Shown here piece after piece: positions 1 to 8,840 of a stretch of DNA of 40,416 nucleotides. The position numbers and the translations under genes are program-made. Numbering within the stretch: position 1 is the first letter of the stretch; each line of letters opens with the position of its first letter. The DNA lies in the NCBI GenBank assembly GCA_927405585.1, contig CAKMJS010000133.1, positions 1-40,416 on the forward strand, read 5' to 3'. The DNA is from an uncultured Desulfosporosinus sp. Lineage in GTDB: Bacteria; Bacillota; Desulfitobacteriia; Desulfitobacteriales; Desulfitobacteriaceae. Below the pieces are notes generated by a model, which had not been told where the DNA came from, did not search any database, and worked only from the letters and a program-made list of their open reading frames with translations.

Positions 1-619
1 TCCTGTTCAGAACATCCACAATGCTTTGAATCCCGCCTGAGGCCGTATAATCCGTAGGTGCTAAACTAGAAATTTTACGCTCTAAGACTTTTTCAATTTC
101 TTTGAGCACTTCTGGGCTCGTTCTTCCCATCGTCGCTACCCGTTTCGCCACATCAGCCTGTCGATCCTGAGGGAGGCTGGAGAGCAGGGTCGCTGCTTTG
201 TCAACGGGAAGGTGAGTCATGATCAGCGCAATCGTCTGAGGATGTTCACCTTGAATAAAGGAAAAAAGCTGCTTAGGATCAGTCCGGCGCACGAGGTCAA
301 AGGGTCTCATCTTCAAGGAGGTGGCTAGGCGACTGATAATCTCGAACGCCCTTGATTCCCCGAGAGCCCTTTCCAACACTTCACGGGCGTATTCGATCCC
401 CCCTTGAGAAATATAATCACTGGCAATACACATTTGATGAAATTCTTCGACGACATAATCCCGCTGATCCGGGGAAACTTTACGAACATTGGCCATCTCA
501 AGAGTCAATTGCTCAATTTCTCCATCACCGAGGTGCTTAACCACCTCGGCGGACCTCTCAGAACCCAAGGCAATCATTAAAATCGCTGCTTTTTGAATTC
601 CTGTTAACGCTTGGGCCAT
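1..619 (-). CDS. fliG: Flagellar motor switch protein FliG (partial; C-terminus beyond window)
   Basis: FliG is the C-ring protein that docks on the FliF MS-ring and takes torque from MotA. The visible part starts at ATG 619 (MAQALTGIQKAAILMIALG) and gives about 206 residues of a protein usually near 335. It covers the N-terminal FliF-binding domain and the middle domain with the family EHPQTIALIM motif. The C-terminal torque-generating domain lies off the left edge. The start codon abuts the fliF stop, so translation is probably coupled. Reading frame and motif are seen; function follows from the family. Confidence 0.96.
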   Translation of the reverse strand, partial: MAQALTGIQKAAILMIALGSERSAEVVKHLGDGEIEQLTLEMANVRKVSPDQRDYVVEEFHQMCIASDYISQGGIEYAREVLERALGESRAFEIISRLATSLKMRPFDLVRRTDPKQLFSFIQGEHPQTIALIMTHLPVDKAATLLSSLPQDRQADVAKRVATMGRTSPEVLKEIEKVLERKISSLAPTDYTASGGIQSIVDVLNR

Positions 620-2212
620 CTATCTCTCCTCCGATAGCCAAGTTTTCATCAGACGGGCAACTTCATCTGGGTTGTTGCGAGAATAAAGTTCGACAGACTC
701 TTTAGTCTTTTGCTTCTGGAGCTCTTCCACCGTTTTTGTTTTCTTCTGAGCAATTTTTAACTTTGCCTCTTCCTCAGCGATCTGTTGGTTCATCAGTAGT
801 TCTGCCGCTGCAAGCGATACCGGTTGTGAACCGTTCATACCCAGCATTTTCTCAGCACGACCTTTCTTTGACCGAGACCTCAGAAGCATCATTATTAAGA
901 GCAAACCGAACAATACTGCCGCTCCAATTTCGATATACGTGACGAATTGTTGCTTTTCCTGAGCCTTCTCCATGGCCAGTGTTTCTTGCTGCAAAGCTGT
1001 TTTATTAAACGGCATGGCGGCCACTTGGATTTGATCTCCACGGGTTTCGTCAACGCCTGCCGCGGAAGCCACGATGGTTTTGATTTGATCAAGTTGATTT
1101 TGGTTGATGGTATCCTCATCTGCTAGGACGGACACTGAAAGACGTTTCACCGCACCAGGACTCACCACTTGTTCTTCTTGCGTCGTGTCAACCTGATAGT
1201 TTGTGGTGGCACTGGTCTTCGTGGAGGTCGAATTCACCCCTGTTGATGTCGTTGGGTAAGTCGGTACTCCATTAGGGTCTAAGCCTGGTGTTCCACCGGT
1301 GGTTGTCCCATTGGTAGAGGTTTCAGTCGACGTCTGCTCGCTCAATACCGCACCGGGTCCATTGGTCTGGATCACTCGTTTTACTTGATTGAAATCCAGC
1401 GCTGCGCTGATGCGAACCACAGTAGTACCTGTACCCAGTACCCGATCCAGCATACTCTGCACGGATTTCCGAGTATCCTCTTCGACCGTTTGTTGAAGTT
1501 GATATTGAGTTCCTGTGAGACTGTTGGGGTCGCCGCTTTTGCCTAAGACATCAGATAAGACATTTCCGCCAGTATCCACAATCGTCACATTCTCCGGTTG
1601 CAGTCCTTCGACCGATCCCGATAGCAGATTAGCGATCGCTCGCACTTGGTCATTACTGAGTTTTGTTCCTGGAACCAGCTTCAACGTCACCGCTGAAGTC
1701 GCTGGTTGTTGACTATCGACGAAGAGGGACTTTTCAGGCATGACTATGTGAACACGTGCATCTTGCACACCATTCAAGGTTTTCATGGTATTTTCTAATT
1801 CGTTCTGCAACCCGAGAACATAACGCAACTTCCGATCCGCATCCGTCTCCCCTAGACGCATTGTATCCAAGCTGTCAAAGCTAAATTTACTTTGTGCCGG
1901 AAGCCCAGCGCTAGCCAGCTGAATGCGGAGATCAGCGGCTAATTGTTGGGGGACCATGATCGTTGACCCATTGTCTGCCAACTGATAATCTGCTTTGAGA
2001 TCTTTGAGCTTGGTGGTGATCTCTCCTGCCTCCGTGTCACTAAGCTTCGTCAAGATGGCTACATACTGTGGTCTACCCGCCCAGGTGATCAAGCTTATCA
2101 GAGCGACTGCTACCATAAGAGGAGCAAACACCGTTATCACTTTCTGTGGGCTAGAAAGCCTGTTCCAAAAGGTCTTTACCGATTGCTGGATTCCGGCCCA
2201 AGAAAAATCCAT
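620..2212 (-). CDS. fliF: Flagellar MS-ring protein FliF
   Basis: FliF forms the membrane ring on which the flagellar base and export gate assemble. The 530-residue product has an N-terminal membrane segment (about residues 24-44, VITVFAPLMVAVALISLITW), two periplasmic ring-building YscJ/FliF-type domains, a Thr/Ser/Gly-rich linker around 290-340 and a second membrane segment near 430-447 (IEIGAAVLFGLLLIMMLL). The acidic C-terminal tail (NNPDEVARLMKTWLSE) is the FliG-binding region. Length is normal for the family. An AAAGGAGGAGC ribosome site sits just before ATG 2212. It follows fliE after a 298-bp repeat-filled spacer. Confidence 0.97.
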   Translation of the reverse strand: MDFSWAGIQQSVKTFWNRLSSPQKVITVFAPLMVAVALISLITWAGRPQYVAILTKLSDTEAGEITTKLKDLKADYQLADNGSTIMVPQQLAADLRIQLASAGLPAQSKFSFDSLDTMRLGETDADRKLRYVLGLQNELENTMKTLNGVQDARVHIVMPEKSLFVDSQQPATSAVTLKLVPGTKLSNDQVRAIANLLSGSVEGLQPENVTIVDTGGNVLSDVLGKSGDPNSLTGTQYQLQQTVEEDTRKSVQSMLDRVLGTGTTVVRISAALDFNQVKRVIQTNGPGAVLSEQTSTETSTNGTTTGGTPGLDPNGVPTYPTTSTGVNSTSTKTSATTNYQVDTTQEEQVVSPGAVKRLSVSVLADEDTINQNQLDQIKTIVASAAGVDETRGDQIQVAAMPFNKTALQQETLAMEKAQEKQQFVTYIEIGAAVLFGLLLIMMLLRSRSKKGRAEKMLGMNGSQPVSLAAAELLMNQQIAEEEAKLKIAQKKTKTVEELQKQKTKESVELYSRNNPDEVARLMKTWLSEER

Positions 2213-2243
2213 CCTTTGCTCCTCCTTTCATGCGATGCGCGAG

Positions 2244-2400
2244 GTTCGATGCTCGAGGCTCGAATAGAGACGTTCGTCTCGAACGTTTCAAATGTCCATG
2301 AATTACCAGAATTAATACCCCCAAAAAAGTAAAACTCCAAGCGTATGTACTATTAAGACCAAACTCTATTTTTTCGAGTCGAGGTTCGAAGTTCGACACG
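2244..2400. repeat. TTCGANN heptamer clusters in the fliE-fliF spacer
   Basis: Two short clusters of 7-bp units occupy the spacer: 2244-2264 (TTCGATG, CTCGAGG, CTCGAAT) and about 2377-2400 (GTCGAGG, TTCGAAG, TTCGACA). Related units recur at 4926-4957 and 5093-5118. I see no gene between them. Confidence 0.7.
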
Positions 2401-2444
2401 CTTAGGAAGTCGTTCATTTCCTACGTCGCAGGTTTCATCGCTCC

Positions 2445-2510
2445 TCGTGCATCGTGCTTCGTGTATCGTGCCTCGTGTATCGTGCATCGTGCATCGCGCC
2501 TCGCGCCTCG
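2445..2510. repeat. Tandem heptanucleotide repeat (TCGTGYN)x9
   Basis: Nine consecutive 7-bp units read TCGTGCA, TCGTGCT, TCGTGTA, TCGTGCC, TCGTGTA, TCGTGCA, TCGTGCA, TCGCGCC, TCGCGCC, then TCG. The array ends one base short of the fliE stop codon. The first three bases of each unit are invariant except for C/T at the fourth. It resembles short tandemly repeated repetitive (STRR) heptamers. Confidence 0.85.
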
Positions 2511-2511
2511 A

Positions 2512-2808
2512 TTATATCTGCATACGCATGATCTGGTTGTAGGCATCTAACACTTTATCGCGCGTTACCACCGTCAAAGATAACGATAAGTTTGCTTTTT
2601 CCAAGGCGATCATCACTGTCGACAGATCATCCACTTGACCCGTTGCTAACTGCAGACTGGCCTCATCGGCATTTTTTTGGAGAGCATCGACTTGACCTAA
2701 GGCATCCGTTAAAAACTTCGAAAAATCCGGCCCTTCCTTTGGGCCTTGGTCTCCGATACTGATGTTCGGACTAAGGGGTATGATCGGGGCAATTGCTGAA
2801 ATACTCAT
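2512..2808 (-). CDS. fliE: Flagellar hook-basal body protein FliE
   Basis: FliE joins the MS-ring to the proximal rod. The 98-residue product has the FliE signature: a disordered N-terminus, then a helical C-terminal half (FLTDALGQVDALQKNADEAS ... VDDLSTVMIALEKANLSLSLT ... VLDAYNQIMRMQI). The typical LDAYNQIMRMQI ending is intact, so the adjacent repeat array has not disrupted the gene. It lies 6 bp downstream of flgC, as in most Firmicutes. Confidence 0.96.
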   Translation of the reverse strand: MSISAIAPIIPLSPNISIGDQGPKEGPDFSKFLTDALGQVDALQKNADEASLQLATGQVDDLSTVMIALEKANLSLSLTVVTRDKVLDAYNQIMRMQI

Positions 2809-2814
2809 TTATCC

Positions 2815-3309
2815 TTACCCCTTTCCGATCTCTAGCGCTTTTGCTGCCATTGATTTACTAGCATTGAGGGCGGTTACATTCGCCTCATACGCCCTTGAAG
2901 CGGAAATCATATCGACCATTTCCGTCACGATATTCACGTTGGGCTGCCGCACATACCCCACGGGTAAACCGGGTTCAGCCACGGTTGCAGCATCCGGCGA
3001 GGTTGGATTGAATTCTAAGCGAAAAGGGTCCTCAGCGTCCGAAACTTGCTTAATGCTAGCCACCTGTACCCCATTACCGAGGTTTTCTCCCCCTAATGTT
3101 TTCCCTAAGACACTAGAAAATGGGGTTTCTGCACTACGTGGAACGAACGAAGCAACCTGCCGACTGTAGGGTATGGGATTCCCTGCTGGAGTCAGTTCTC
3201 CTGTCCGCGTTGTATTAATATTGGCAACGTTATTGGCAATCAGATCCATTCTGAGACGCTGGGCGGTTAACCCTGAGGCACTAATATCAATCGCTCCAAA
3301 AAGACTCAC
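2815..3309 (-). CDS. flgC: Flagellar proximal rod protein FlgC
   Basis: FlgC is a proximal rod subunit. The 164-residue product begins with the rod/hook N-terminal motif (MSLFGAIDISASGLTAQRLRMDLIANNVANINTT) and ends with the matching C-terminal helix (NVNIVTEMVDMISASRAYEANVTALNASKSMAAKALEIG). The start is GTG at 3309 behind an AAGGAGGGG ribosome site. It is preceded directly by cheB, not by its usual partner flgB. Confidence 0.97.
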   Translation of the reverse strand: MSLFGAIDISASGLTAQRLRMDLIANNVANINTTRTGELTPAGNPIPYSRQVASFVPRSAETPFSSVLGKTLGGENLGNGVQVASIKQVSDAEDPFRLEFNPTSPDAATVAEPGLPVGYVRQPNVNIVTEMVDMISASRAYEANVTALNASKSMAAKALEIGKG

Positions 3310-3312
3310 GTT

Positions 3313-4476
3313 TTATCCCCTCCTTATAACGCATTCAACAATCGTTCGCCCGATCTCTCCTAGTGGTACCACTCGATCAGCTAGACCAGCCTCCACTAAG
3401 GACCTCGGCATTCCATAGACCACGCAGGTCTCCTCTGACTCGGCAATCGCGAAGCCTTCTAACGCTTTAAGTTCCTTCATGCCCTTCGTCCCATCACTGC
3501 CCATCCCCGTCATCACCACGCCTAGCGTTCCCTTGCCAACCGCTTTTGCCAACGAAAGAAACATGACATCTACGGACGGATGGTACAGCGTGTGTATGGG
3601 GGAATCCTCTCCAATCTGCAGTGTCAGCTGTCCAGACTTACGCTGAACCTGCATCTGCTTACCCGCAGGCGCCACGTACACAGTTCCTGCTTTCAATGCT
3701 TCTCCGTGTATCCCTTCCCGCACCTTCAATGCGCATAGTCCATTTAAACGCTGAGCAAGAGGTCCGGTAAACCCTGGAGGCATGTGTTGAGCAACCAGCA
3801 CCGGAACCGGAAAATCCCCAGGCAGGATGGGTAGGACAGCTTGTAACGCAGAAGGTCCTCCTGTCGACGTACCGATGGCCACAATTTCTATCGGATACTT
3901 AGGTATTAAGCCCGTCTTTCCTGTGACGGAAAGTCGCGTGGCTTGTCTGGTAGACGTCCCTGGCACCTCTTTGGTTGCCAGCGTTTGAATAACCGCACCT
4001 ACGGGTCCAGAAGCACTCTTTGCAAAGGGGTTTACTCCCTTACTACCCAAGCGAGCCGGATTTACCCCAGCCGCTGCTTTAATCTTCTCGACTAAATCCC
4101 GAGAAAGTGCATTTAGATCGGCTCCCGGACTGCCGGAGGGTTTTGCTACGACGTCACATGCACCTAGGTCAAAGGCCTTTAACGTAGCTTCAGTCCCTGC
4201 TGTCGTCACCGCACTCAAGACGATGACCGGGGTTGGTTGCCAACGCATAATTTCTTCCAACGCCTGAAGTCCGTTCATGACTGGCATCTCGACATCCATC
4301 GTCACGACCTGAGGGCGAAGGGCTTGAAGCTTTAAAATTCCTTCCCGCCCATCCCGCGCGGTATCCAGTACCTTAATATCGGGGTCTTGATTAAGGATTT
4401 TTTGCAGGGTCAAACGCATAAAGGGCGAATCATCGACTATTAGAACCCCGATTGGCATTTTAGGCGTTAGACTCAT
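3313..4476 (-). CDS. cheB: Chemotaxis response regulator protein-glutamate methylesterase CheB
   Basis: CheB demethylates (and deamidates) chemoreceptor glutamates when phosphorylated by CheA. The 387-residue product has an N-terminal receiver domain (acidic pair D16-D17, phosphoacceptor D61 in VTMDVEMPVMNG), a linker around 135-190 and a C-terminal methylesterase domain with catalytic Ser204 (IGTSTGG), His231 (VAQHMPPGF) and the Asp of MTGMGSDGTKG. It starts 3 bp after cheW and runs 3 bp ahead of flgC, so it is embedded in the flagellar operon. Confidence 0.97.
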   Translation of the reverse strand: MSLTPKMPIGVLIVDDSPFMRLTLQKILNQDPDIKVLDTARDGREGILKLQALRPQVVTMDVEMPVMNGLQALEEIMRWQPTPVIVLSAVTTAGTEATLKAFDLGACDVVAKPSGSPGADLNALSRDLVEKIKAAAGVNPARLGSKGVNPFAKSASGPVGAVIQTLATKEVPGTSTRQATRLSVTGKTGLIPKYPIEIVAIGTSTGGPSALQAVLPILPGDFPVPVLVAQHMPPGFTGPLAQRLNGLCALKVREGIHGEALKAGTVYVAPAGKQMQVQRKSGQLTLQIGEDSPIHTLYHPSVDVMFLSLAKAVGKGTLGVVMTGMGSDGTKGMKELKALEGFAIAESEETCVVYGMPRSLVEAGLADRVVPLGEIGRTIVECVIRRG

Positions 4477-4479
4477 AGC

Positions 4480-4914
4480 TTACTCTCCGCCCATAATTTG
4501 ATCGAGTGCCAAAAGAATCAGTAAGCGTTCGCCGATTTTCCCTACTCCACGGATAAACTGAGAGTCCATCCCTAAAGCAATCGAAGGCGGTGGCTCGATC
4601 GCTTCACTATCTATGCGCAGCACTTCCGTTACTGCATCCACCCGTATCCCGAAAACCTTCGTTTGAACTTGTAAGACGATGATTCGACTGAGGTCAGTTT
4701 CTTCCACCCGAGTCATGCCAAAACGGGTACGCAGGCTGATCACCGGGATCACATTCCCCCGTAAATTAATGACACCCTCTACATAATCTGGCGCTTTAGG
4801 CACACGCGTAATTGGAGGAATACGGATAATTTCCTGGACACTCATAATATCGACGCCAAATTCTTCAGACCCTAAGCTAAAGGTTACTAATTGTTCTTCC
4901 GCCAATGGTTTCAT
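4480..4914 (-). CDS. cheW: Chemotaxis coupling protein CheW
   Basis: CheW links chemoreceptors to the CheA kinase. The 144-residue product is a single CheW domain with the conserved core VEGVINLRGNVIPVISLRTRFGM and the C-terminal FIRGVGKIGERLLILLALDQIM. The start ATG 4914 has a GGGAGG ribosome site 8 bp upstream. It is separated from cheA by a 204-bp repeat-containing spacer. Confidence 0.96.
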   Translation of the reverse strand: MKPLAEEQLVTFSLGSEEFGVDIMSVQEIIRIPPITRVPKAPDYVEGVINLRGNVIPVISLRTRFGMTRVEETDLSRIIVLQVQTKVFGIRVDAVTEVLRIDSEAIEPPPSIALGMDSQFIRGVGKIGERLLILLALDQIMGGE

Positions 4915-4925
4915 CCTCCCATTTT

Positions 4926-4957
4926 TCGATGTACGAAGTTCGATGCTCGATGTTCGA
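4926..4957. repeat. TTCGANN heptamer cluster
   Basis: Five 7-bp units (TTCGATG, TACGAAG, TTCGATG, CTCGATG, TTCGAAT) lie directly upstream of the cheW ribosome site. A complementary-orientation cluster is at 5093-5118 (ACTTCGA, GCATCGA, ACCTCGG, CCTCGCT) at the cheA 3' end. Confidence 0.75.
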
Positions 4958-5118
4958 ATTGAATAAAAACTTGCAAGTATTTAGGTTATTAAAATAATTT
5001 TAATTAGAATGAAGGTTTGAAGCGCGAAAGGAATAAATCGAGGAATGAATTCAAATCTTTTTACAAACTATAAGTTTTTATTCTTACTTGAACTTCGAGC
5101 ATCGAACCTCGGCCTCGC

Positions 5119-7353
5119 TCAGCGTTTAACTAAGATGTCTTGGATTAGGGATCCGATGTCCAGAATCAAGGTGACTTTGCCATCACCGAGAATGGTTGCT
5201 CCGGCAATTCCGGGTAAATTATTGAGGAAATCACCCAACGATTTAATGACCACTTCTTGTTGTCCACGCAACTCATCCACGATCAGACCAAGTGCTTTAT
5301 CTCCAAAGCCTACAACGACGACATAAACCTCCTCATTCGCGGTTTCTGGAACGGGAAGATCAAACTTTTCTTGCAAAGAAATGAGCGGTAAGGTGTTGCC
5401 GCGCAGTTGAACCATCGGCAATCCACCTACGGTCTTGATATCCGTGCGCTCGACCAGCAGGGTTTCTAACACAGAGGAGAGCGGAACAGCATAGATCTCA
5501 TCCCCGACCTCAACGAGAAGGGCCTGAATGATGGCCAAGGTCAATGGCAACCGAATCGTAAAGGTAGTACCCTTTCCTTTGCGGGTCGCGATATCGACCA
5601 TTCCCCCAAGGTTATTGAGAGCCTTTTTCACAACATCCATCCCCACACCTCGACCAGAAATATCTGTCACCTTCTCTGCCGTGCTGAAGCCCGGCAAGAA
5701 GATAAGGTTAGAGATATCATTTTCTGTGAGTTCCTCTCTCTCACCGACCAGCCCTTTAGATACCGCAATGCTCCTGATTTTTTCTAGGTCTAACCCCGCT
5801 CCATCATCCGAGATGACAATTGCAATATGGTTTCCTTCATGATAAGCATCTAAGGTAATCGTTCCGAGCTGGGGTTTACCTGATGCCAGGCGCTCTTCCG
5901 GAGATTCGATCCCATGATCGACGGAATTCCGAATCAAGTGCATTAAAGGATCCCCAATCAGTTCAACAACCGTCTTATCTAGTTCAGTGTCTTCCCCTTT
6001 TAAGACCAGCTCAATCTCTTTACCTGTTTTCTTAGCGAGATCACGCACCAAACGTGGAAAACGATTAAAGACCGTCCCAATGGCCACCATCCGAAGACGC
6101 ATGACGCTCTCTTGCAGGTCATTCATTAATCGGCCCAAGTATACGTTCGCTTCATTTAAGCTATTGACCATATTATCTGTACTGTACTGGATCTTCAGAT
6201 CCAACCCTATTTGCACCAAACGGGTCCGAGTAATGACCATTTCTCCGACCAGGTTAATAAGGTTATCCATCCTTACCGTATCCACACGAATCGTATGTAC
6301 TTGTGCGTTGCTCTCTCCACTCACCGCTTCAGTTGCCGGTGCAGTAGAAACTGGAACGACCACTTTTGGCACGACAGCGATTTTCTGAATGGGGAGTGGC
6401 TTAAATATTTTCGACTCCGTTAAGACATCTGCGATTTCTTCCGACGTTATTTCTGATTTGACACCCGTTGTCTCAATAAATCTTTCTGAATCTGTAACTG
6501 ATTCTCCCTTAACCTCTACTTCTCTTTCGTTTGCTTCAGTTTCTTCGACCCCTTCGCCCACTGGATAGGGGTGAATATCAACCTCCACTAGCTCAGAGAT
6601 CTCCAATAATTCCCTGCGAATTTCTTCGTTGGGTTCATCACTAAGTACTAATAGGGAAAAGCCCTCCGCATCTCCGACCTCCAGATCTTCAAGACTCGGA
6701 AGAATTTTGATCACCGACCCCATTCCCTCAAGCCGCTGGGTCGCCATCACAGCACGAACCGCCTTCATAAGGGTACCTGACGCAAATTTCACGTCCACTT
6801 GATAAATACCATGTCCCATCATATGAGCATTGTTCAGTTTTTCTCCTTCATCCTGGGATAAAGAGAAGTTCAGCGGGACAAATTTCGCCATCGCCCCCTC
6901 TTGTCCCTGAGAAAATTGAGGAGTTGCCAGAATAACTGGTTTTTCTCCATTAATTAACCCCTTCAACGAAATGACTAAATCTTCATATCCTACCGAGATC
7001 TCCTGACGTTGCTCTACTTTAACTAGCATCGCTTTGACCCGGTCGGTCACGGCTAGTAAAATGTCAATCATTTCGAGAGAAACCTCTATTTTTCCCTGAC
7101 GCAAACGATCCAATAAGTCTTCAGCCGCGTGGGTCATCGCCACAATCGGTGTGAACCCCATGGTTCCCGAAGCGCCCTTTAAACTGTGCGCGGAGCGGAA
7201 AAGATCGTTGATCAGCCCAATATTTCCTCCCTCTTTCTCCAGTTGCAAAAGCCCTGCTCCGAGCCTTTCGATCTGTTCTGAGGAATCTAATAGGTAAAAC
7301 TCTAGAAATTCGCCCAGATCGACACCCATATTATTGTCGTTACTCTGGTTCAT
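5119..7353 (-). CDS. cheA: Chemotaxis histidine kinase CheA
   Basis: CheA autophosphorylates and passes phosphate to CheY and CheB. The 744-residue product has an N-terminal HPt domain with phosphorylated His56 (RSAHSLKGASGTMGF), a second HPt-linked regulatory segment with a P2-like CheY/CheB-docking region near residues 170-260, a dimerisation domain (TIRVDTVRMDNLINLVGEMV), an HATPase domain with the N box (HLIRNSVDHGIESPEER) and G boxes (ISDDGAGLDLEKI; STAEKVTDISGRGVGMDVV), and a C-terminal CheW-like domain. GGGGTGG precedes ATG 7353. It is the first gene of the cheA-to-fliG run. Confidence 0.97.
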   Translation of the reverse strand: MNQSNDNNMGVDLGEFLEFYLLDSSEQIERLGAGLLQLEKEGGNIGLINDLFRSAHSLKGASGTMGFTPIVAMTHAAEDLLDRLRQGKIEVSLEMIDILLAVTDRVKAMLVKVEQRQEISVGYEDLVISLKGLINGEKPVILATPQFSQGQEGAMAKFVPLNFSLSQDEGEKLNNAHMMGHGIYQVDVKFASGTLMKAVRAVMATQRLEGMGSVIKILPSLEDLEVGDAEGFSLLVLSDEPNEEIRRELLEISELVEVDIHPYPVGEGVEETEANEREVEVKGESVTDSERFIETTGVKSEITSEEIADVLTESKIFKPLPIQKIAVVPKVVVPVSTAPATEAVSGESNAQVHTIRVDTVRMDNLINLVGEMVITRTRLVQIGLDLKIQYSTDNMVNSLNEANVYLGRLMNDLQESVMRLRMVAIGTVFNRFPRLVRDLAKKTGKEIELVLKGEDTELDKTVVELIGDPLMHLIRNSVDHGIESPEERLASGKPQLGTITLDAYHEGNHIAIVISDDGAGLDLEKIRSIAVSKGLVGEREELTENDISNLIFLPGFSTAEKVTDISGRGVGMDVVKKALNNLGGMVDIATRKGKGTTFTIRLPLTLAIIQALLVEVGDEIYAVPLSSVLETLLVERTDIKTVGGLPMVQLRGNTLPLISLQEKFDLPVPETANEEVYVVVVGFGDKALGLIVDELRGQQEVVIKSLGDFLNNLPGIAGATILGDGKVTLILDIGSLIQDILVKR

Positions 7354-7586
7354 GCTTTACCACCCCTATCTTAATGCATACTCCTTCTGGAGGACTCTTC
7401 GACTATTCTCCACTTAACGACATGAATCGCGCAAATAGAATAACTTTATTTATTCGCCATTATTATTGGGATTCCTCCAAATAAAACAGATAAAACTTCT
7501 TTAATCTTTTGTTTCTTATCGAAACATCTATTAATAAACCTTAAACAATTTATTCGACAAATTATATAGGACCTTTGGGCAAAAAT
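7354..7586. other. cheA upstream region, no gene seen
   Basis: This AT-rich spacer holds the cheA leader and must contain its promoter, but I could not pick a convincing sigma-28 or sigma-A match. No coding frame with a ribosome site is visible. Confidence 0.5.
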
Positions 7587-7615
7587 AAAACAGGGTGCCA
7601 AGCCAGCATCCTGTT
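7587..7615 (-). terminator. Rho-independent terminator after flaG
   Basis: On the minus strand a 10-bp stem (AACAGGATGC / GCACCCTGTT, one G-T pair) is followed by TTTATTTTT. It lies 80-100 bp past the flaG stop and separates the fliD-flaG unit from cheA. Confidence 0.85.
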
Positions 7616-7691
7616 GTGTATTAAGGAGAGAATTTAGTTTATTTTATTTTATTTTTATGCACTAGCCCCTGCTGACTAGCTTTTATTAGAA

Positions 7692-8060
7692 TTAGACTTG
7701 CTTATCGAAAAACAATCCAGCGATCTGGCTAAAAGAATCTAGAATCTCCAAAGCACGTTTGGAAGGAATTTCATCCAGTACTTCTCCATTTTGCTGGTCA
7801 ACAATTCTAACCGTAAGCACATTAGTATTATCATGGATACTAAACTCGTAGCGTTTATCAATAATTCCCATGAGCCGATTGAGCTTTTCTACAGTCTTTT
7901 CTACCTTCTCGCGTGGAATTTCTTCACGGGCCGACGGAACTTCTTGCTTGCGGTCAATAACGGGCCGAGGATTTTCTTGTGGCTTTTCTAGCTTTTGTCC
8001 TGAAAAAGCATTCATCGGAATACTGGTGGTCTGGGTATTTGGTTGAATAGGATTAATCAT
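7692..8060 (-). CDS. flaG: FlaG family flagellar protein
   Basis: A FlaG-family protein of about 122 residues. The C-terminal half carries the family signature (FSIHDNTNVLTVRIVDQQNGEVLDEIPS ... ILDSFSQIAGLFFDKQV); the N-terminal half is low-complexity and charged. FlaG is usually found next to fliD and affects filament length or cap function, though its role is poorly defined. ATG 8060 is preferred over GTG 8063 because of AAGGAGGGG spacing. It is last in fliD-fliS-fliT-flaG. Confidence 0.9.
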   Translation of the reverse strand: MINPIQPNTQTTSIPMNAFSGQKLEKPQENPRPVIDRKQEVPSAREEIPREKVEKTVEKLNRLMGIIDKRYEFSIHDNTNVLTVRIVDQQNGEVLDEIPSKRALEILDSFSQIAGLFFDKQV

Positions 8061-8084
8061 CACAAACCCCTCCTTATTAACAAA

Positions 8085-8417
8085 TTATCGCTTCCAATTC
8101 ATTTGACTAACGGTCGTGGTGCTGGTAGCCCCATAGGCTTCTGAAACCTGATGATGTCGTTTGCTGCTACTGTGTAGAAGTTGCATATTATTGGTAATTT
8201 CTCGGTTGACTTGCTGAATTTCGTTGAGTAAATTTCTTCCTTTCTTTGAGACTTTGAAGCCATCATCGGCAGTCTGGTCAATGATGATCTGCAACCGTTC
8301 CCTCTGATTCATCAGGTCATTGAAGAGTTCCATATCTTGCTGGATTAAAAACTTCATCATTTCCTTTGTAAGAAACCGGTAATCCTGCCACAAAGCTTCT
8401 GCTGTCTTGCCTTCCAT
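8085..8417 (-). CDS. FliT-like flagellar export chaperone (putative)
   Basis: A 110-residue, almost entirely helical, charged protein. Its ATG overlaps the fliS stop in a TAATG arrangement, so translation is probably coupled. Position between fliS and flaG, size and helical composition match FliT-type chaperones that bind FliD. The sequence itself is not distinctive, so the assignment rests mainly on context. Confidence 0.6.
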   Translation of the reverse strand: MEGKTAEALWQDYRFLTKEMMKFLIQQDMELFNDLMNQRERLQIIIDQTADDGFKVSKKGRNLLNEIQQVNREITNNMQLLHSSSKRHHQVSEAYGATSTTTVSQMNWKR

Positions 8418-8809
8418 TACTTACCTACCGCCCGTGCTACATGAGTTTGTTGCATAGCACCGATCCATCCCTCACGCATATCTTCTAACATAGTCTTAGC
8501 TTCATTCAACTGTTTGACATCTTTTTTGATATTGCCTTGAATGAGACAGTATTCAGTGTATTCGTAAAGTCGTGCCCAAGTTTCTGTGAGTTCATAGCTC
8601 ATATCCAAGGTGCGTACAAATTCACGTACGATAGCCTGCACCCGCATATTGGCGTTGTGGGATTTTGGGATATCGCCTTGTTCCAATGCTTGGATGCTTT
8701 CCGTTAGGAAGCGCAGGGCCCCGTTGTAGAGGAGTAAGGTTAGTTGTTCTGGTGAGGACGTCATTATTTGTTGATTTTTGTAGGCGTTGGCCATTTGTAG
8801 ATTTGTCAT
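8417..8809 (-). CDS. fliS: Flagellin export chaperone FliS
   Basis: FliS binds the C-terminus of flagellin and stops it polymerising before export. The frame is open from 8848, but ATG 8809 is the likely start: GGGAGG sits 8 bp upstream, the earlier start would overlap fliD, and MTNLQMANAYKNQQIMTSSPEQLTLLLYNG is the family N-terminus. The resulting 130 residues fit the family. The C-terminal tail (VARAVGK) ends at the TAATG overlap with the FliT-like gene. Confidence 0.95.
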   Translation of the reverse strand: MTNLQMANAYKNQQIMTSSPEQLTLLLYNGALRFLTESIQALEQGDIPKSHNANMRVQAIVREFVRTLDMSYELTETWARLYEYTEYCLIQGNIKKDVKQLNEAKTMLEDMREGWIGAMQQTHVARAVGK

Positions 8810-8840
8810 GATATATTCCCTCCCAATTAAACTTGAAATC

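Noticed and set aside
2151-2417. 88-residue minus-strand open frame across the fliE-fliF spacer
   Set aside because: It overlaps the fliF start and is mostly repeat sequence; no ribosome site and no recognisable protein.
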